From positions 56,116-120,115 of the forward strand of contig CAYMPW010000001.1 of assembly GCA_964392725.1 (NCBI GenBank): a stretch of 64,000 bases of DNA, given 5' to 3'. The position numbers were made by a program, and so were the translations under genes. This DNA comes from CAYMPW01 sp964392725. Lineage in GTDB: Archaea > Thermoplasmatota > Thermoplasmata > Methanomassiliicoccales > Methanomethylophilaceae. The notes under the pieces were generated by a model, which did no database searches, was not told the DNA's origin, and saw only the letters and a program-made list of their open reading frames with translations. Below, in pieces: positions 17,667 to 26,833 of this stretch (positions are counted from its first letter, which is position 1; each line of letters begins with the position of its first letter).

Positions 17667-19472
17667 ATGGGAGAATTAGACCATCTTACTACATTGGCAG
17701 AATCCGGCGACATTGACGCCTGTTTCAGCCTGGGGCAAAAGTATGCGATTGGAGAAGACACGGAAGCAGACGAAAAAGTTGCTTTCTCTTGGTATAAGCG
17801 TGCCGCAGATTGTGGCCATACGCTATCCGAGTTCATGTTGGGACAGTGTTATCTTCATGGCATAGCTGTTGAAAAGGATCTCTTTGTCGCAATGTCTTGG
17901 TATGCTCGTGCAGCCATGAAAGGCCACTCGGAGTCTATGAATATTATTTCGGAATATCTAGAAGAATATGACAAGCCTTTTGACAGCGAACTAATGAAAT
18001 TCCATGAAGCCCGCGCAGAGGCAGGAGATCCCGGTTCGATGTACTTCATGGGTTTGGCATATTATTTGGCTATCGATGGTGTATTCAATCCTGAAAAAGC
18101 TTACGAGTTATTTTTGAAATCTGCAGAGGCAGGAGATGTCGATGCACGTGAGATGATTGGTAACTGTCTTCTCAACGGAACAGGTGTAGAACGTAACAGA
18201 GAAAAAGCATTCGAAATATTTACCAAACTTTCAGATGAGGGTTGTTCTAAAGCTAAAATCGATGTTGCAAAGTGTTACGAACACGGTTTCGGTGTCGAAA
18301 AAGATACTACAAAAGCATTCGAAATGTACCGTGAACTTGCTGAGACAAAATATATTGACGCCCAATATCACCTCGGTAGATGTTTTATGGATGGAGTAGG
18401 AACAGATGTAGACGATATCTTTGCATACAGTTGGTATGCTGTCGCATACAGTCTTGGATCCACTGATGCCGAATTTGGTTTGGGCAGGTGTTACCTCGGA
18501 GGAAAAGGTGTAGATTTTAACCGTGAAACCGGATTAAAATATCTCGAATCCGCAGCATCCAAAGGACAGACTGCAGCAATGATTATGTTCGCTCAGCTTT
18601 ACGCTAAAGGTTCTCAAGTTTCTAAAGATGAAAAAATATCAGCAGAGTGGTTTGTTAAAGCCGCATCTATGGGCGATTCATATGCAGAATACATCTGTGG
18701 AGAGAATTATTCCAATGGAAAAGGTGTAAAAAAAGATCCTGCAAAAGCAATTGAATTTTACAAACGCGCTGCAGAGCACGGTAATTCAGTAGCATGTTTC
18801 AAACTCGGAAACGCATATGCAGATGGTGCAGGCGTAGATAAAAATCCAGAACTTGCTTTCAAATGGCATGAAAGAGCATATAATGATGGTTTTAGAAAGT
18901 CACAGTATGCTGTTGCAGACGCTTACGCAAAAGGCAAAGGCGTCAAAAGAGATATGGAAAAAGCATTCGAAATCCACAGCAAATTGGCTGAAGATGGATT
19001 CGGAAAGTCTCAATATTTCATTGCCAATTGTTACTTCGAAGGAATTGTCGTCAAAAGAAACGACGAAAAGGCATTCGAATGGTTTTCCAAAGGAGCAGAA
19101 ACAGAAAATGTTCTTTGTGAATACTATACGGGATACTGTTATCAAAACGGAGCAGGTGTAAAACAGAATATGACAAAAGCCATATCTTATTACACAAGGG
19201 CCGCACGTCAGGGACACAAGCTTTCAAGAGAAATCGTGGAAGCATATTCCGGTGTTAAAGTAGTTGCTTCCGAATCAACTCCGTTTGACGGATATCTCAA
19301 TGCGGCCGAAGCAGGCGATGCAGCAGCACAGTTTATTGTAGCAAGATATTACGAAGACGGTATCGGAATCGAAGCCAATCTCAATGAAGCTAAGAAATGG
19401 TACAATAAAGCTGCAACAAACGGTCATTTCGAAGCAAAGAAAGCGCTTATGCGTCTCCGTGGAAAAGTCTGA
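17667..19472 (+). CDS. Sel1-like repeat protein
   Basis: A 601-aa protein built almost entirely of about 14-16 Sel1-like repeats of roughly 36 residues (pattern A-x-x-x-LG-x-xY-x-x-G-x-GV-x-x-D-x-x-KAF-x-WY-x-KAA-x-x-G). No signal peptide or membrane segment is visible, so it is probably cytoplasmic. Sel1 repeats form alpha-solenoids that scaffold protein complexes. They are common in gut-associated microbes, including Methanomassiliicoccales, but the partner here is unknown. The repeats diverge from one another, so this is an old array and not a recent expansion. Its stop abuts the convergent gene at 19473. Confidence 0.85.
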   Translation: MGELDHLTTLAESGDIDACFSLGQKYAIGEDTEADEKVAFSWYKRAADCGHTLSEFMLGQCYLHGIAVEKDLFVAMSWYARAAMKGHSESMNIISEYLEEYDKPFDSELMKFHEARAEAGDPGSMYFMGLAYYLAIDGVFNPEKAYELFLKSAEAGDVDAREMIGNCLLNGTGVERNREKAFEIFTKLSDEGCSKAKIDVAKCYEHGFGVEKDTTKAFEMYRELAETKYIDAQYHLGRCFMDGVGTDVDDIFAYSWYAVAYSLGSTDAEFGLGRCYLGGKGVDFNRETGLKYLESAASKGQTAAMIMFAQLYAKGSQVSKDEKISAEWFVKAASMGDSYAEYICGENYSNGKGVKKDPAKAIEFYKRAAEHGNSVACFKLGNAYADGAGVDKNPELAFKWHERAYNDGFRKSQYAVADAYAKGKGVKRDMEKAFEIHSKLAEDGFGKSQYFIANCYFEGIVVKRNDEKAFEWFSKGAETENVLCEYYTGYCYQNGAGVKQNMTKAISYYTRAARQGHKLSREIVEAYSGVKVVASESTPFDGYLNAAEAGDAAAQFIVARYYEDGIGIEANLNEAKKWYNKAATNGHFEAKKALMRLRGKV

Positions 19473-20579
19473 TCAGGAATTCAGATACCATTCTGTTTCT
19501 GAAGTCAGAATATATTTTCCAGCATCCGTAACGGTATAAGTCTGGAAAATCTGATCCACATAATATGATACAATTTCATTGGATCCGTCATCCGCAATGT
19601 ACAACGTAAGTGTGGAAGCCCAATCTTCCGCATATCTTTTTTCAACATTTGTGGTTGAAAAGTTTGAATATGTCATGGTCCAAACCGTGCATGTACGACC
19701 TTTTTCTTCAACATCTTTTGCGTAGATATACCCTCCTTGTGGTGTATTGTCATCAAAGAATCCAAGAAGATAATTTACAGATCCGATAGATTTACCATTC
19801 GGATCAAAAGAATCAACCATGATTGAATAGTATGTTATTGCTTTTTCATAATGTTCTTCAGAACCAACACAAAGAAGCGTGGATGTTAATTTTCCAGTAT
19901 AATTTGATTTTTTTGAAATACCGTTTTCAGTCACTGTTCCAAATCCCGAGAGTTCTGCGGACGATGATGTTCCTACGCTTGGATCATCGATTATTTCACC
20001 GCGTGTTCCATCTGAATTTTTAAAATCAAATTTAATTTTGAAAAGAAGTGGAATACCATTCATTTCACTATCATATACAAAGCGCATAATTTCTTTTTCA
20101 ATACTATACACTGTACAATCTTCACCAGAAACAAAAACTTTGGTAATATCACCGGTTTTTTCGTTGGTATGTTCATACACGTCACAGGTTGAAATTCCTC
20201 TTACCGAACGGATTTTCTCTGTTGATATAAACTCATATCCGTCCGGAGCAAGTGTTTTTGATTCCAAATCCATATAATCGGAAATAGAAAGAGTGTACGA
20301 TTCATTTTTGGAATCTTTGAATTGAATCAAAGCATCCAAACCCGTTGAATATACGCCCTGGGAAACAAGGATGAATCTCAAAGCAGCACTACCTTGAAGA
20401 TCCGTGGAAAATATATTTCCGTCTTCATAATAGGCTTCGCCCGATACAGTATATGTGGAACGTGCTTCCGGTAAAATAGTTCCGGTCGGAGTTAATGATG
20501 TTCCAACAGAGGCGAGAAGTAAGATCAGAATAATTGTAATTACTCCGCCCAAACTTACCTTTTTTCCAAAATCATCCAT
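19473..20579 (-). CDS. Membrane-anchored extracytoplasmic protein, unknown
   Basis: A 368-aa protein not recognised as a known family. A short cytoplasmic N terminus (MDDFGKKVSL) is followed by one hydrophobic segment (GVITIILILLLASVG, residues 11-25). The remaining roughly 340 residues are polar, with many Tyr/Thr/Ser and beta-prone stretches, probably an exposed domain. Two related-looking halves each hold TYTVSGEAYYEDGN- or SNYTGKLTSTL-type strands, hinting at a repeat. The ATG at 20579 is preferred over a TTG at 20594. Function unknown; a surface or cell-envelope role is inferred from topology only. Confidence 0.65.
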   Translation of the reverse strand: MDDFGKKVSLGGVITIILILLLASVGTSLTPTGTILPEARSTYTVSGEAYYEDGNIFSTDLQGSAALRFILVSQGVYSTGLDALIQFKDSKNESYTLSISDYMDLESKTLAPDGYEFISTEKIRSVRGISTCDVYEHTNEKTGDITKVFVSGEDCTVYSIEKEIMRFVYDSEMNGIPLLFKIKFDFKNSDGTRGEIIDDPSVGTSSSAELSGFGTVTENGISKKSNYTGKLTSTLLCVGSEEHYEKAITYYSIMVDSFDPNGKSIGSVNYLLGFFDDNTPQGGYIYAKDVEEKGRTCTVWTMTYSNFSTTNVEKRYAEDWASTLTLYIADDGSNEIVSYYVDQIFQTYTVTDAGKYILTSETEWYLNS

Positions 20580-20670
20580 ATTTACTATATTCAAAGAGTC
20601 GACTATAATATTTGTGTAACGTCAAAGCCAAAAATGTTATACATGCATACTTCATATTTGGAATTGTATT

Positions 20671-21213
20671 ATGACTGTAAGAACATTCATATCAATTCAT
20701 GTCTCCGATTCAAGTGGGTTGTCTGAAGTTGTAAATCGTTTAAAGAAAGTTAGGAACATTCGTGTTCCTAGAATGGATAAAATTCATCTTACGTTGTGCT
20801 TTATTGGAGATTTGGATGAAAAATATTTAAAGGATGTTTACGCAGCAGTAGATGATGCAACTTCTGGTCTATCTTCATTTACTTCAAAATTAATCGGCGT
20901 CGGAGCTTTTCCAAATCCCGACAGGCCGCGTGTGGTTTGGGTTGGCGTAAATTCTGAAAATGTTCTAGAGTATTTGTCAGATAAAATTAAATCAAACTTA
21001 ACGGAGCACGGAATCGAATTTGATGATAAACCATTCAAAGCTCACATTACTGTGGGAAGAGTATCCGGACCTACAAGGATTACGGATGTTATCGAAGAAT
21101 ATAATAACAAACTAATTGGACCATTTTCTTGTAATTCTGTATGCGTTATGAAAAGTGAGCTCAATCCAGAAGGTTCGAAATATACAATTCTTCACAAATC
21201 AAACTTTAACTAA
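20671..21213 (+). CDS. thpR: RNA 2',3'-cyclic phosphodiesterase
   Basis: A 180-aa two-histidine phosphoesterase (LigT/ThpR type). The paired catalytic motifs are HLTLCFIG near residue 41 and HITVGRV near residue 124. The N terminus RTFISIHVSDSS is typical. It opens 2',3'-cyclic phosphate RNA ends to 2'-phosphates and may act in tRNA repair or processing. It stands alone, and no RNA ligase or Rtc gene is next to it. Confidence 0.85.
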   Translation: MTVRTFISIHVSDSSGLSEVVNRLKKVRNIRVPRMDKIHLTLCFIGDLDEKYLKDVYAAVDDATSGLSSFTSKLIGVGAFPNPDRPRVVWVGVNSENVLEYLSDKIKSNLTEHGIEFDDKPFKAHITVGRVSGPTRITDVIEEYNNKLIGPFSCNSVCVMKSELNPEGSKYTILHKSNFN

Positions 21214-21265
21214 CTATTAACTGTATTTTTAGGTTTATATACACTCATACCGCGAAACGTCTTGT

Positions 21266-21748
21266 ATGAGGAACATAAAGTGTCTCAAGAAAGCTCTTCG
21301 TGGAAACAACCGCGGAGGAATCGAGGGTTTGCCCCTTCAACTGATGATCGTACTTATCGTAGCAACAATGGGAACCGCAATTATTGTTGGTTGGATGGGT
21401 TCTATAGAAACACCTCAATCCATAGGCGATGTATCCATTGATTCAGGAGATATTATTCTTGACAAAGTATCCGGAAGTCTTCACTACACCGAATCTACAA
21501 AAGTTGTTGTATTCGTTTCAGATCAGGACGGAAATCCTCTCGCAGGAGCAACAGTAATTCTTACAGGACTCGGAATTCAGACAGCGTATGATAAAACACC
21601 ACACGCAATCACAGATGCTAACGGTATTGCAACATTCGAAGATTTGAATGTTAAGTTAAGAGGAACAAACATTGGATTCGTTACCGCGAATGTATCTATG
21701 CCTGGTTACGGAGAAGATTCGTCTACAAGGGTAGCCGTGATAGCATGA
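21266..21748 (+). CDS. Pilin-like protein with class III signal and Ig-like domain
   Basis: A 160-aa protein. A basic N-terminal stretch (KALRGNNRGG) leads to IEGLPLQLMIVLIVATMGTA, a hydrophobic helix starting next to a Gly, as in archaeal type IV pilin precursors cut by a prepilin peptidase. Residues 75-160 look like a bacterial Ig-like/carboxypeptidase-regulatory domain (DQDGNPLAGATVILTG, DANGIATFEDLNVKL). It is the first of three genes linked by 4-nt start/stop overlaps. The assignment rests on topology and the RGGIEGLP motif shared in form with the next gene. Confidence 0.6.
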   Translation: MRNIKCLKKALRGNNRGGIEGLPLQLMIVLIVATMGTAIIVGWMGSIETPQSIGDVSIDSGDIILDKVSGSLHYTESTKVVVFVSDQDGNPLAGATVILTGLGIQTAYDKTPHAITDANGIATFEDLNVKLRGTNIGFVTANVSMPGYGEDSSTRVAVIA

Positions 21749-22173
21749 AGCTCAACAGAAAGGGAATACTCGGCCTTCCGATGAGGTTGGCCGTTGTTTT
21801 TCTTATCATTGGACTGTCTGTTCCAATTATAGCCGATGTCGTCGACTCAGGAGAAAAAGATATGTTGACCGCAGAACTTGAAACCGAGGCCGGAAGAATA
21901 ATTTCTTCGGTTTCATCCGTTCATTATGATGGTAAGGGTTCATCAAGAACAGTATCCGTTTTAATCCCAACCGGATGTGAAATGCATATTGGAGGAGATG
22001 GAGCCGATGCATATTCAATATCTTTGTATTGTTTGGGACGTGACTGTGGTAAATTGTATTTGGAAAGACCCGCAATAAAACTCGTTTGTGAAGATACAAT
22101 TCTTGTTTGCGGAGAATATGATTTGAGAGTAACATCTCTGGGCAACGGGGTTGCAGGAGTTGAATTCGCATGA
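21745..22173 (+). CDS. Pilin-like protein
   Basis: A 142-aa protein with MKLNRKGILGLPMRLAVVFL at its N terminus: a basic head, Gly-Ile-x-Gly-Leu-Pro, then one hydrophobic helix. This matches the plan of the preceding gene. After the helix comes DMLTAELETEAGRIISSVSSV and a polar, beta-rich domain with four Cys (C76, and CLGRDCG further on) that might form disulfides outside the cell. It overlaps both neighbours by 4 nt (ATGA), so the three proteins are translated together and probably assemble together. Not recognised as a named family. Confidence 0.6.
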   Translation: MKLNRKGILGLPMRLAVVFLIIGLSVPIIADVVDSGEKDMLTAELETEAGRIISSVSSVHYDGKGSSRTVSVLIPTGCEMHIGGDGADAYSISLYCLGRDCGKLYLERPAIKLVCEDTILVCGEYDLRVTSLGNGVAGVEFA

Positions 22174-22538
22174 TGGAAACTACAATGTCCCGTGTATGTT
22201 TGTGCATATGCGGGGCAGCACTTCTGGCTGCAGTTATTTCACCCGTGTCTGCGATTTATGAAGATGATGCGTCGGAAGATATGTTAAAAACAGCCGATGG
22301 AATTTCTTCGGTTTTGGATAGTTTTTGGTATTCTGAAGTCAATGATATTACGTTAAGACTTGGAGAATTTCTTCCTTCACCCGAAGCAACGGTTTCAATC
22401 GATGGACACAATCTTTCTTTGTTTTACAAAGATAAAGAATACAAGTCTTTGATATCGGCAGAATGTTGTCCCCTTGATTTTGGGTATGGCGATATATTAA
22501 AATTCACTCGCGATGACGGAAAAATAAAATCAATTTAA
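22170..22538 (+). CDS. Small exported protein of the pilin-like operon
   Basis: A 122-aa protein with a hydrophobic N terminus (CLCICGAALLAAVISPVSA, residues 10-28) resembling a signal peptide or anchor. The following EDMLKTADGISSVLDSFWY echoes DMLTAELETEAGRIISSV in the preceding protein, suggesting the two are distant paralogs. The remainder is short and beta-prone with a CC pair near residue 98. The start could also be the ATG at 22185. Its stop overlaps the convergent cysteine desulfurase by 4 bp. Function unknown; a minor pilin-like subunit is the best inference. Confidence 0.55.
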   Translation: MMETTMSRVCLCICGAALLAAVISPVSAIYEDDASEDMLKTADGISSVLDSFWYSEVNDITLRLGEFLPSPEATVSIDGHNLSLFYKDKEYKSLISAECCPLDFGYGDILKFTRDDGKIKSI

Positions 22539-23743
22539 TTGAATTTGAAAGAATTCGCTGCTTTATGCAAAGCATCTGAAAACTCCTTAACATCATTCTC
22601 ATTATTGTATATGTATGTGGAAACACGTGCACAACCGTCTATATTTCTGGAAACAAGGAATGGGTGGGCGCAATGCATTCCGGATCTAATCATAATTTTA
22701 CCCATGTTGTCCAACATCATGGCAATATCATGGGATGCCAGACCATTTATGTTAAATGAAAATACGCCACCCCTAGAATCAGGATCGGAAGGTCCAACAA
22801 TACTCAATCCTTCTATGTCAGATACGGATGAGATAATTTTGCGCATAAGGAAACGGTCGTGTTCGGCTACGTTTTTCATACCAATATTTTTAAGATATTC
22901 TACGGCAGCTCCTGCACCAATTATTCCTGCATAATCGGAAAGTCCTGCTTCGAATCTTTCCGGAACAGGCGCTAGATTTACGGTATCGTATGTTGCCAAT
23001 CCAACAGTACCTCCGCCTAACATCAATGGGCGTATTTTTTCCAACGAACCTTCTTTACCGTAAAGAATTCCCAATCCTGAGGGTCCAAGCATTTTATGAA
23101 CTGATGCAGTGTAAAAATCCACATCCAAATCTTCTACGTCAACAGGGATATGCGGTGCTGCCTGAGCGCCATCCGCCATAACGAAAGCACCATAATCATG
23201 TGCAATTTCTGCAATTTCTTTTAACGGAAATGTACAACCGGTAACATTCGTGGAATGAATGATTGAAACAATTTTCACGTCTTTGCTCATGGTTTCTTTA
23301 AAAGATTCCATGTCAAATTCTCCGTTTTCGTTTGTTTTTACAAATTTGCGTATTGCTCCGTGTTCTTGTGATTCATACATCCATGGAACATGATTGGAAT
23401 TATGTTCCGAATCCGAGGTAACAATCACGTCACCTTTTTTTAAGCCGAGTCCACGGGCTACTGTATTGATACTTTCAGTACAATTTTTAGTAAAAACAAT
23501 TCTGTTCGGATCCGACGATCCCAAAAAATCTGCAATAGCTTCCCTGGAATCATCAACAGCCATAGAAACCCTTGTTCCCATGGAATGTACACTACGACCT
23601 CCGCATGCAGGATATTCTTCGTAGTATTCGGATATAGCACGAATCACACAATCGGGACGAAGAGATTGGCATGCACTATCCAAGTATATGCCATCTTGAT
23701 TTCTGATCGTGGGAAAATCCTTGCGGATTTCGGTTACATCCAT
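22535..23743 (-). CDS. sufS: Cysteine desulfurase (SufS/class V aminotransferase)
   Basis: A 402-aa PLP enzyme that takes sulfur from cysteine for Fe-S clusters or thiolation. The PLP-lysine is in ASVHKMLGPSG near residue 215. The TESINTVARGLGL, SDSEHNSNHVPW and ADGAQAAPHIPVD motifs are typical. A Cys that could carry the persulfide is in RSGMHCAHPF near residue 357. This RxGxxCA context is SufS-like rather than IscS-like. No sufBC or iscU gene lies beside it. Group-level assignment (SufS or CsdA) is by sequence; the physiological acceptor is not known. Confidence 0.85.
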   Translation of the reverse strand: MDVTEIRKDFPTIRNQDGIYLDSACQSLRPDCVIRAISEYYEEYPACGGRSVHSMGTRVSMAVDDSREAIADFLGSSDPNRIVFTKNCTESINTVARGLGLKKGDVIVTSDSEHNSNHVPWMYESQEHGAIRKFVKTNENGEFDMESFKETMSKDVKIVSIIHSTNVTGCTFPLKEIAEIAHDYGAFVMADGAQAAPHIPVDVEDLDVDFYTASVHKMLGPSGLGILYGKEGSLEKIRPLMLGGGTVGLATYDTVNLAPVPERFEAGLSDYAGIIGAGAAVEYLKNIGMKNVAEHDRFLMRKIISSVSDIEGLSIVGPSDPDSRGGVFSFNINGLASHDIAMMLDNMGKIMIRSGMHCAHPFLVSRNIDGCARVSTYIYNNENDVKEFSDALHKAANSFKFN

Positions 23744-23850
23744 AATGTTGGTTATGCACGGTCAGATTATAAAATGTGTCGCGATTTTTTCAATCGTCAA
23801 TGTAAATATCAGGATAATCCATTTATCTTTAATGTGCGTAAGGGGTATCA

Positions 23851-24756
23851 ATGACATCGTTAGAGACCAAAATCGGTACCTTAACACTTACCTCTCCCAG
23901 CATGGTTGCTTCGGGAATAATGGATGAAACCGGAGCCTCTCTTGCCCGCGTTTTAAAGTGTGGTGCTGGAGCCGCAGTTACCAAATCAATAGGTCTCGAA
24001 CCTAAAACAGGTCACGGCAATCCTTCATTCACAGAAGTTACAGGCGGTTTGGTTAATGCGATGGGTCTTCCCAATCCTGGAATCGAACTTTTTGAAGAAG
24101 AGATGAAAGAAGCAGTTGTAGCAGGTCCAATTGTAGGATCTATTTTTGGAGCATCACCCGATGATTTCGCAAATCTTGCAGGAAAAATGGAAGATTTCGG
24201 AGCAAGTGCAGTTGAATTGAATTTATCTTGTCCTCATGCAAAAGGATATGGAATGGAATTGGGAACAGATCCCGTAATCGTATCCACCATTGTAAAAGCA
24301 GTAAAATCTGCGGTTAACATTCCCGTGTGGGCAAAACTCACACCCAACACACACATTCTTCCCGATATCGGAAGGGCTGTTCAGGATGCGGGTGGAGACG
24401 CAGTCGTTGCAATAAATACCTTGAAAGCAATGGTAATTTGTCCCGAAATGGCTATGCCTGTACTTAGCAACAAATTCGGAGGTCTTTCAGGACCTGCAGT
24501 TAAACCCGTTGGCGTTCGTGCAGTATATGATTTGAAATCCGTTTTGGATATTCCAATTATCGGAGTAGGTGGAATTTCAGATTACAGGGATTCATTAGAA
24601 TACATCATGGCAGGTGCATCTGCATTCCAGATTGGAAGTGCAGTTGGAGAGCATGGCACAAAAATATTTGCAGATATAAACAAAGATCTTTCTACATTCA
24701 TGAAAGATCATGGATACAAATCAATCGAAGATATGGTGGGAATAGCACATGAGTGA
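23851..24756 (+). CDS. pyrD: Dihydroorotate dehydrogenase, catalytic subunit (class 1B)
   Basis: A 301-aa TIM-barrel flavoprotein that oxidises dihydroorotate to orotate in pyrimidine synthesis. Visible motifs are TKSIGLEPKTGHGNP near residue 45, ELNLSCPHAKG near 129 (the catalytic base Cys in class 1B enzymes), VWAKLTPNT near 160 and GVGGISDYRDSLEYIMAGASAFQIGSA at the FMN phosphate site. It overlaps pyrK by 8 bp, as expected for the heterotetrameric NAD-linked enzyme. Confidence 0.93.
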   Translation: MTSLETKIGTLTLTSPSMVASGIMDETGASLARVLKCGAGAAVTKSIGLEPKTGHGNPSFTEVTGGLVNAMGLPNPGIELFEEEMKEAVVAGPIVGSIFGASPDDFANLAGKMEDFGASAVELNLSCPHAKGYGMELGTDPVIVSTIVKAVKSAVNIPVWAKLTPNTHILPDIGRAVQDAGGDAVVAINTLKAMVICPEMAMPVLSNKFGGLSGPAVKPVGVRAVYDLKSVLDIPIIGVGGISDYRDSLEYIMAGASAFQIGSAVGEHGTKIFADINKDLSTFMKDHGYKSIEDMVGIAHE

Positions 24757-25513
24757 TATCGTTAAAATCCTCGGCATCGTTAAAGAAAATTACGATACAA
24801 AAACATTTGAATTTCAATGGGATGCAGAAGCAAAACCCGGACAATTCATTATGATTTGGATTCCGGGAATGGATGAAATTCCCATGTCTCTTTCAAGTAC
24901 TGGAAGAATCAAAACAATTACTGTTAAAGCAATTGGAGATGCTACCAAAAAACTTCATGAGTTGGAGATTGGAGACGAACTTAGAATAAGAGGTCCATTC
25001 GGAAACGGTTTCACACTTTCCAAACCAAAGAAGACTTTGATTATTGGAGGCGGGGTTGGAGCTGCAGCAGTTTTACCCGCAATCCGTGAAACAGGTTCCG
25101 ATGTAATTATCGGAGCAAGATCTGCGGATGATGTTATTCTTTCCGATGTTGCAATGAAATATTCCAAAAATGTTTGGATTTCAACAGACGATGGAAGTTT
25201 TGGTTTCCACGGAAATGCAGTTCAATTAATGCGTGAAAAAGTTGCAGAAGGAAATTACAACATGGTTGTAGCATGCGGACCGGAAATCATGTTATATTTC
25301 CTTTTCAAGGCTTGTGAAGAGTTAAACATCGATTGTCAGCTTTCTTTGGAAAGACACATGAAATGCGGAGCGGGTGTTTGCGGATGCTGTGTCATAGACG
25401 AACACCGCGTATGTAAAGACGGTCCCGTTTTTGATAAAAAACAGATTTCACAAATGAAAGATTTTGGTGTTGCCAAGCGTGATGAATGCGGACGTTTGGT
25501 GAGGTTTAGGTAA
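24749..25513 (+). CDS. pyrK: Dihydroorotate dehydrogenase, electron-transfer subunit
   Basis: A 254-aa FAD/[2Fe-2S] protein that passes electrons from PyrD to NAD. An N-terminal ferredoxin-reductase barrel (PMSLSSTGRIKTITVK, LRIRGPFGNGF) is followed by a nucleotide domain (IIGGGVGAAAVLPA). The C terminus carries the cluster ligands KCGAGVCGCCVIDEHRVCKDGPVF. It overlaps pyrD upstream and shares a TAATG stop/start with the next gene. Confidence 0.93.
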   Translation: MSDIVKILGIVKENYDTKTFEFQWDAEAKPGQFIMIWIPGMDEIPMSLSSTGRIKTITVKAIGDATKKLHELEIGDELRIRGPFGNGFTLSKPKKTLIIGGGVGAAAVLPAIRETGSDVIIGARSADDVILSDVAMKYSKNVWISTDDGSFGFHGNAVQLMREKVAEGNYNMVVACGPEIMLYFLFKACEELNIDCQLSLERHMKCGAGVCGCCVIDEHRVCKDGPVFDKKQISQMKDFGVAKRDECGRLVRFR

Positions 25514-25926
25514 TGACTTTACAGTCCAATCATATTTCAGTTACCCACGGCAGTTTGACTGTTAACGTTCCAAGAAATATATTCAAACCAAATACTGGTT
25601 TTTTCATAGAAGAAAAGGAAAAAGAATTCAGAGAATTGATTGGAAACCGTTATCCTTGGCTAACATCCGGTTCTCTCGACATTCTTATGAAAAATGCGAG
25701 CAGAGAAATGATTCGCGTTATAGATGAAGAAAGCAAAGGTAAAATTCATAGTAAAAATCTTGCCAGTGCTGGAAAATTAGAGGAAGCCATTCAACACATG
25801 CAACGTCATTTGGAAGAAGATCCCAATGATGCAGATTCATGGTACGCATTGGGAGAATTACTCTGTAAAGTAGGACGTACTGAAGAAGGATACCGTGCAA
25901 TGAATCGTGGAAGAGATTTATTTTGA
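25513..25926 (+). CDS. TPR-containing protein, unknown
   Basis: A 137-aa protein starting in the stop of pyrK (TAATG), so it is translationally coupled to pyrDK. The first 75 residues are not recognised. Residues 85-137 form one or two tetratricopeptide helices (GKLEEAIQHMQRHLEEDPNDADSWYALGELLCKVGRTEEGYRAMNRG). It may bind a partner protein; a link to pyrimidine synthesis is suggested only by the operon. Its 3' end overlaps the convergent gene by 9 bp. Confidence 0.65.
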   Translation: MTLQSNHISVTHGSLTVNVPRNIFKPNTGFFIEEKEKEFRELIGNRYPWLTSGSLDILMKNASREMIRVIDEESKGKIHSKNLASAGKLEEAIQHMQRHLEEDPNDADSWYALGELLCKVGRTEEGYRAMNRGRDLF

Positions 25927-26760
25927 AAAAAGTGCATTGATTGCATCTACAACTTCAGGAACTGTAGCACCCCATGGAACAGTGGCTACACAACCTTCTA
26001 TTTTATGTCCATTTTTTACTTTACAACATTTTGTAATTGTTTTTACTCCATCATCTATTGCAAAGTTCGGAGGACAAACATCCAAGAATGCATCCGGTTC
26101 TTTGTTGTAAAGTGAAACATATATTCTCTTTGAGAGGCCACATCCGATAAGTGTTACGTCTTTAGGTTCTGGAGGCGCATCATCCAAAAAACTGAATGGA
26201 ATTTTTGATTCCAATCCCGAAACTCTACATGGGAACATGACTGATGATGTTTTTACATCTTTTATCCTATCTTTCATACTTATTTCCAAATCTTCTAGGA
26301 TTATAGGATGATCGATAAAACCTGATTGAAGTGCAACACGTACAAGAACACCAAGTTTTGAAGGTTCAGGCGGAATATTATCCAAAACTCTTAATTTTAT
26401 AGGTTTTAAATCTTTTATGAAATTGATGTGTGAAAACATTCCACGTACAACAACTGTTTTTCCAGGGAATTTTAATTGAATATTTGCAAGTGCAGGTGTA
26501 TTCAAAACATCCAACACGGGATCTTCAAAAAATACAGTATCTTTCGGAAGTGAAACGATTTCAAAATCATCAAGTTCACGAAACAATCCTGCACCTGATT
26601 TTTTTTCGGTACGAACCACTGCACGATCGTTTCCGTTTACCAAAACAACAAATTCCGTACGAGTGTATGAAACCCAGGTTTTCATTTGAGAAAGTATTGT
26701 TTCTTCATCCAGTGAAAAATCAACTTCTTTTACAGATACGTCTTTGCAGTGCACAATCAT
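25918..26760 (-). CDS. Conserved-looking protein of unknown function
   Basis: A 280-aa soluble protein I cannot assign. It starts MIVHCKDVSVKEVDF and has several Cys residues, including C-P-P-N near residue 225 and ITKCCKVKNGHKIEGC near 245, the latter of metal-site type. The sequence is not low-complexity, has balanced composition and regular codon use, and so reads as a real cytoplasmic protein. The Cys/His pattern near the C terminus could hold zinc or an Fe-S cluster. It stands alone, convergent with the pyrDK-TPR operon. Confidence 0.6.
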   Translation of the reverse strand: MIVHCKDVSVKEVDFSLDEETILSQMKTWVSYTRTEFVVLVNGNDRAVVRTEKKSGAGLFRELDDFEIVSLPKDTVFFEDPVLDVLNTPALANIQLKFPGKTVVVRGMFSHINFIKDLKPIKLRVLDNIPPEPSKLGVLVRVALQSGFIDHPIILEDLEISMKDRIKDVKTSSVMFPCRVSGLESKIPFSFLDDAPPEPKDVTLIGCGLSKRIYVSLYNKEPDAFLDVCPPNFAIDDGVKTITKCCKVKNGHKIEGCVATVPWGATVPEVVDAINALFSK

Positions 26761-26833
26761 GTACTATGATTCTATGATATAATCAATGCGGATGTTCCGT
26801 AGAATTTAATATTACTAATGCCATGTCTGATTT

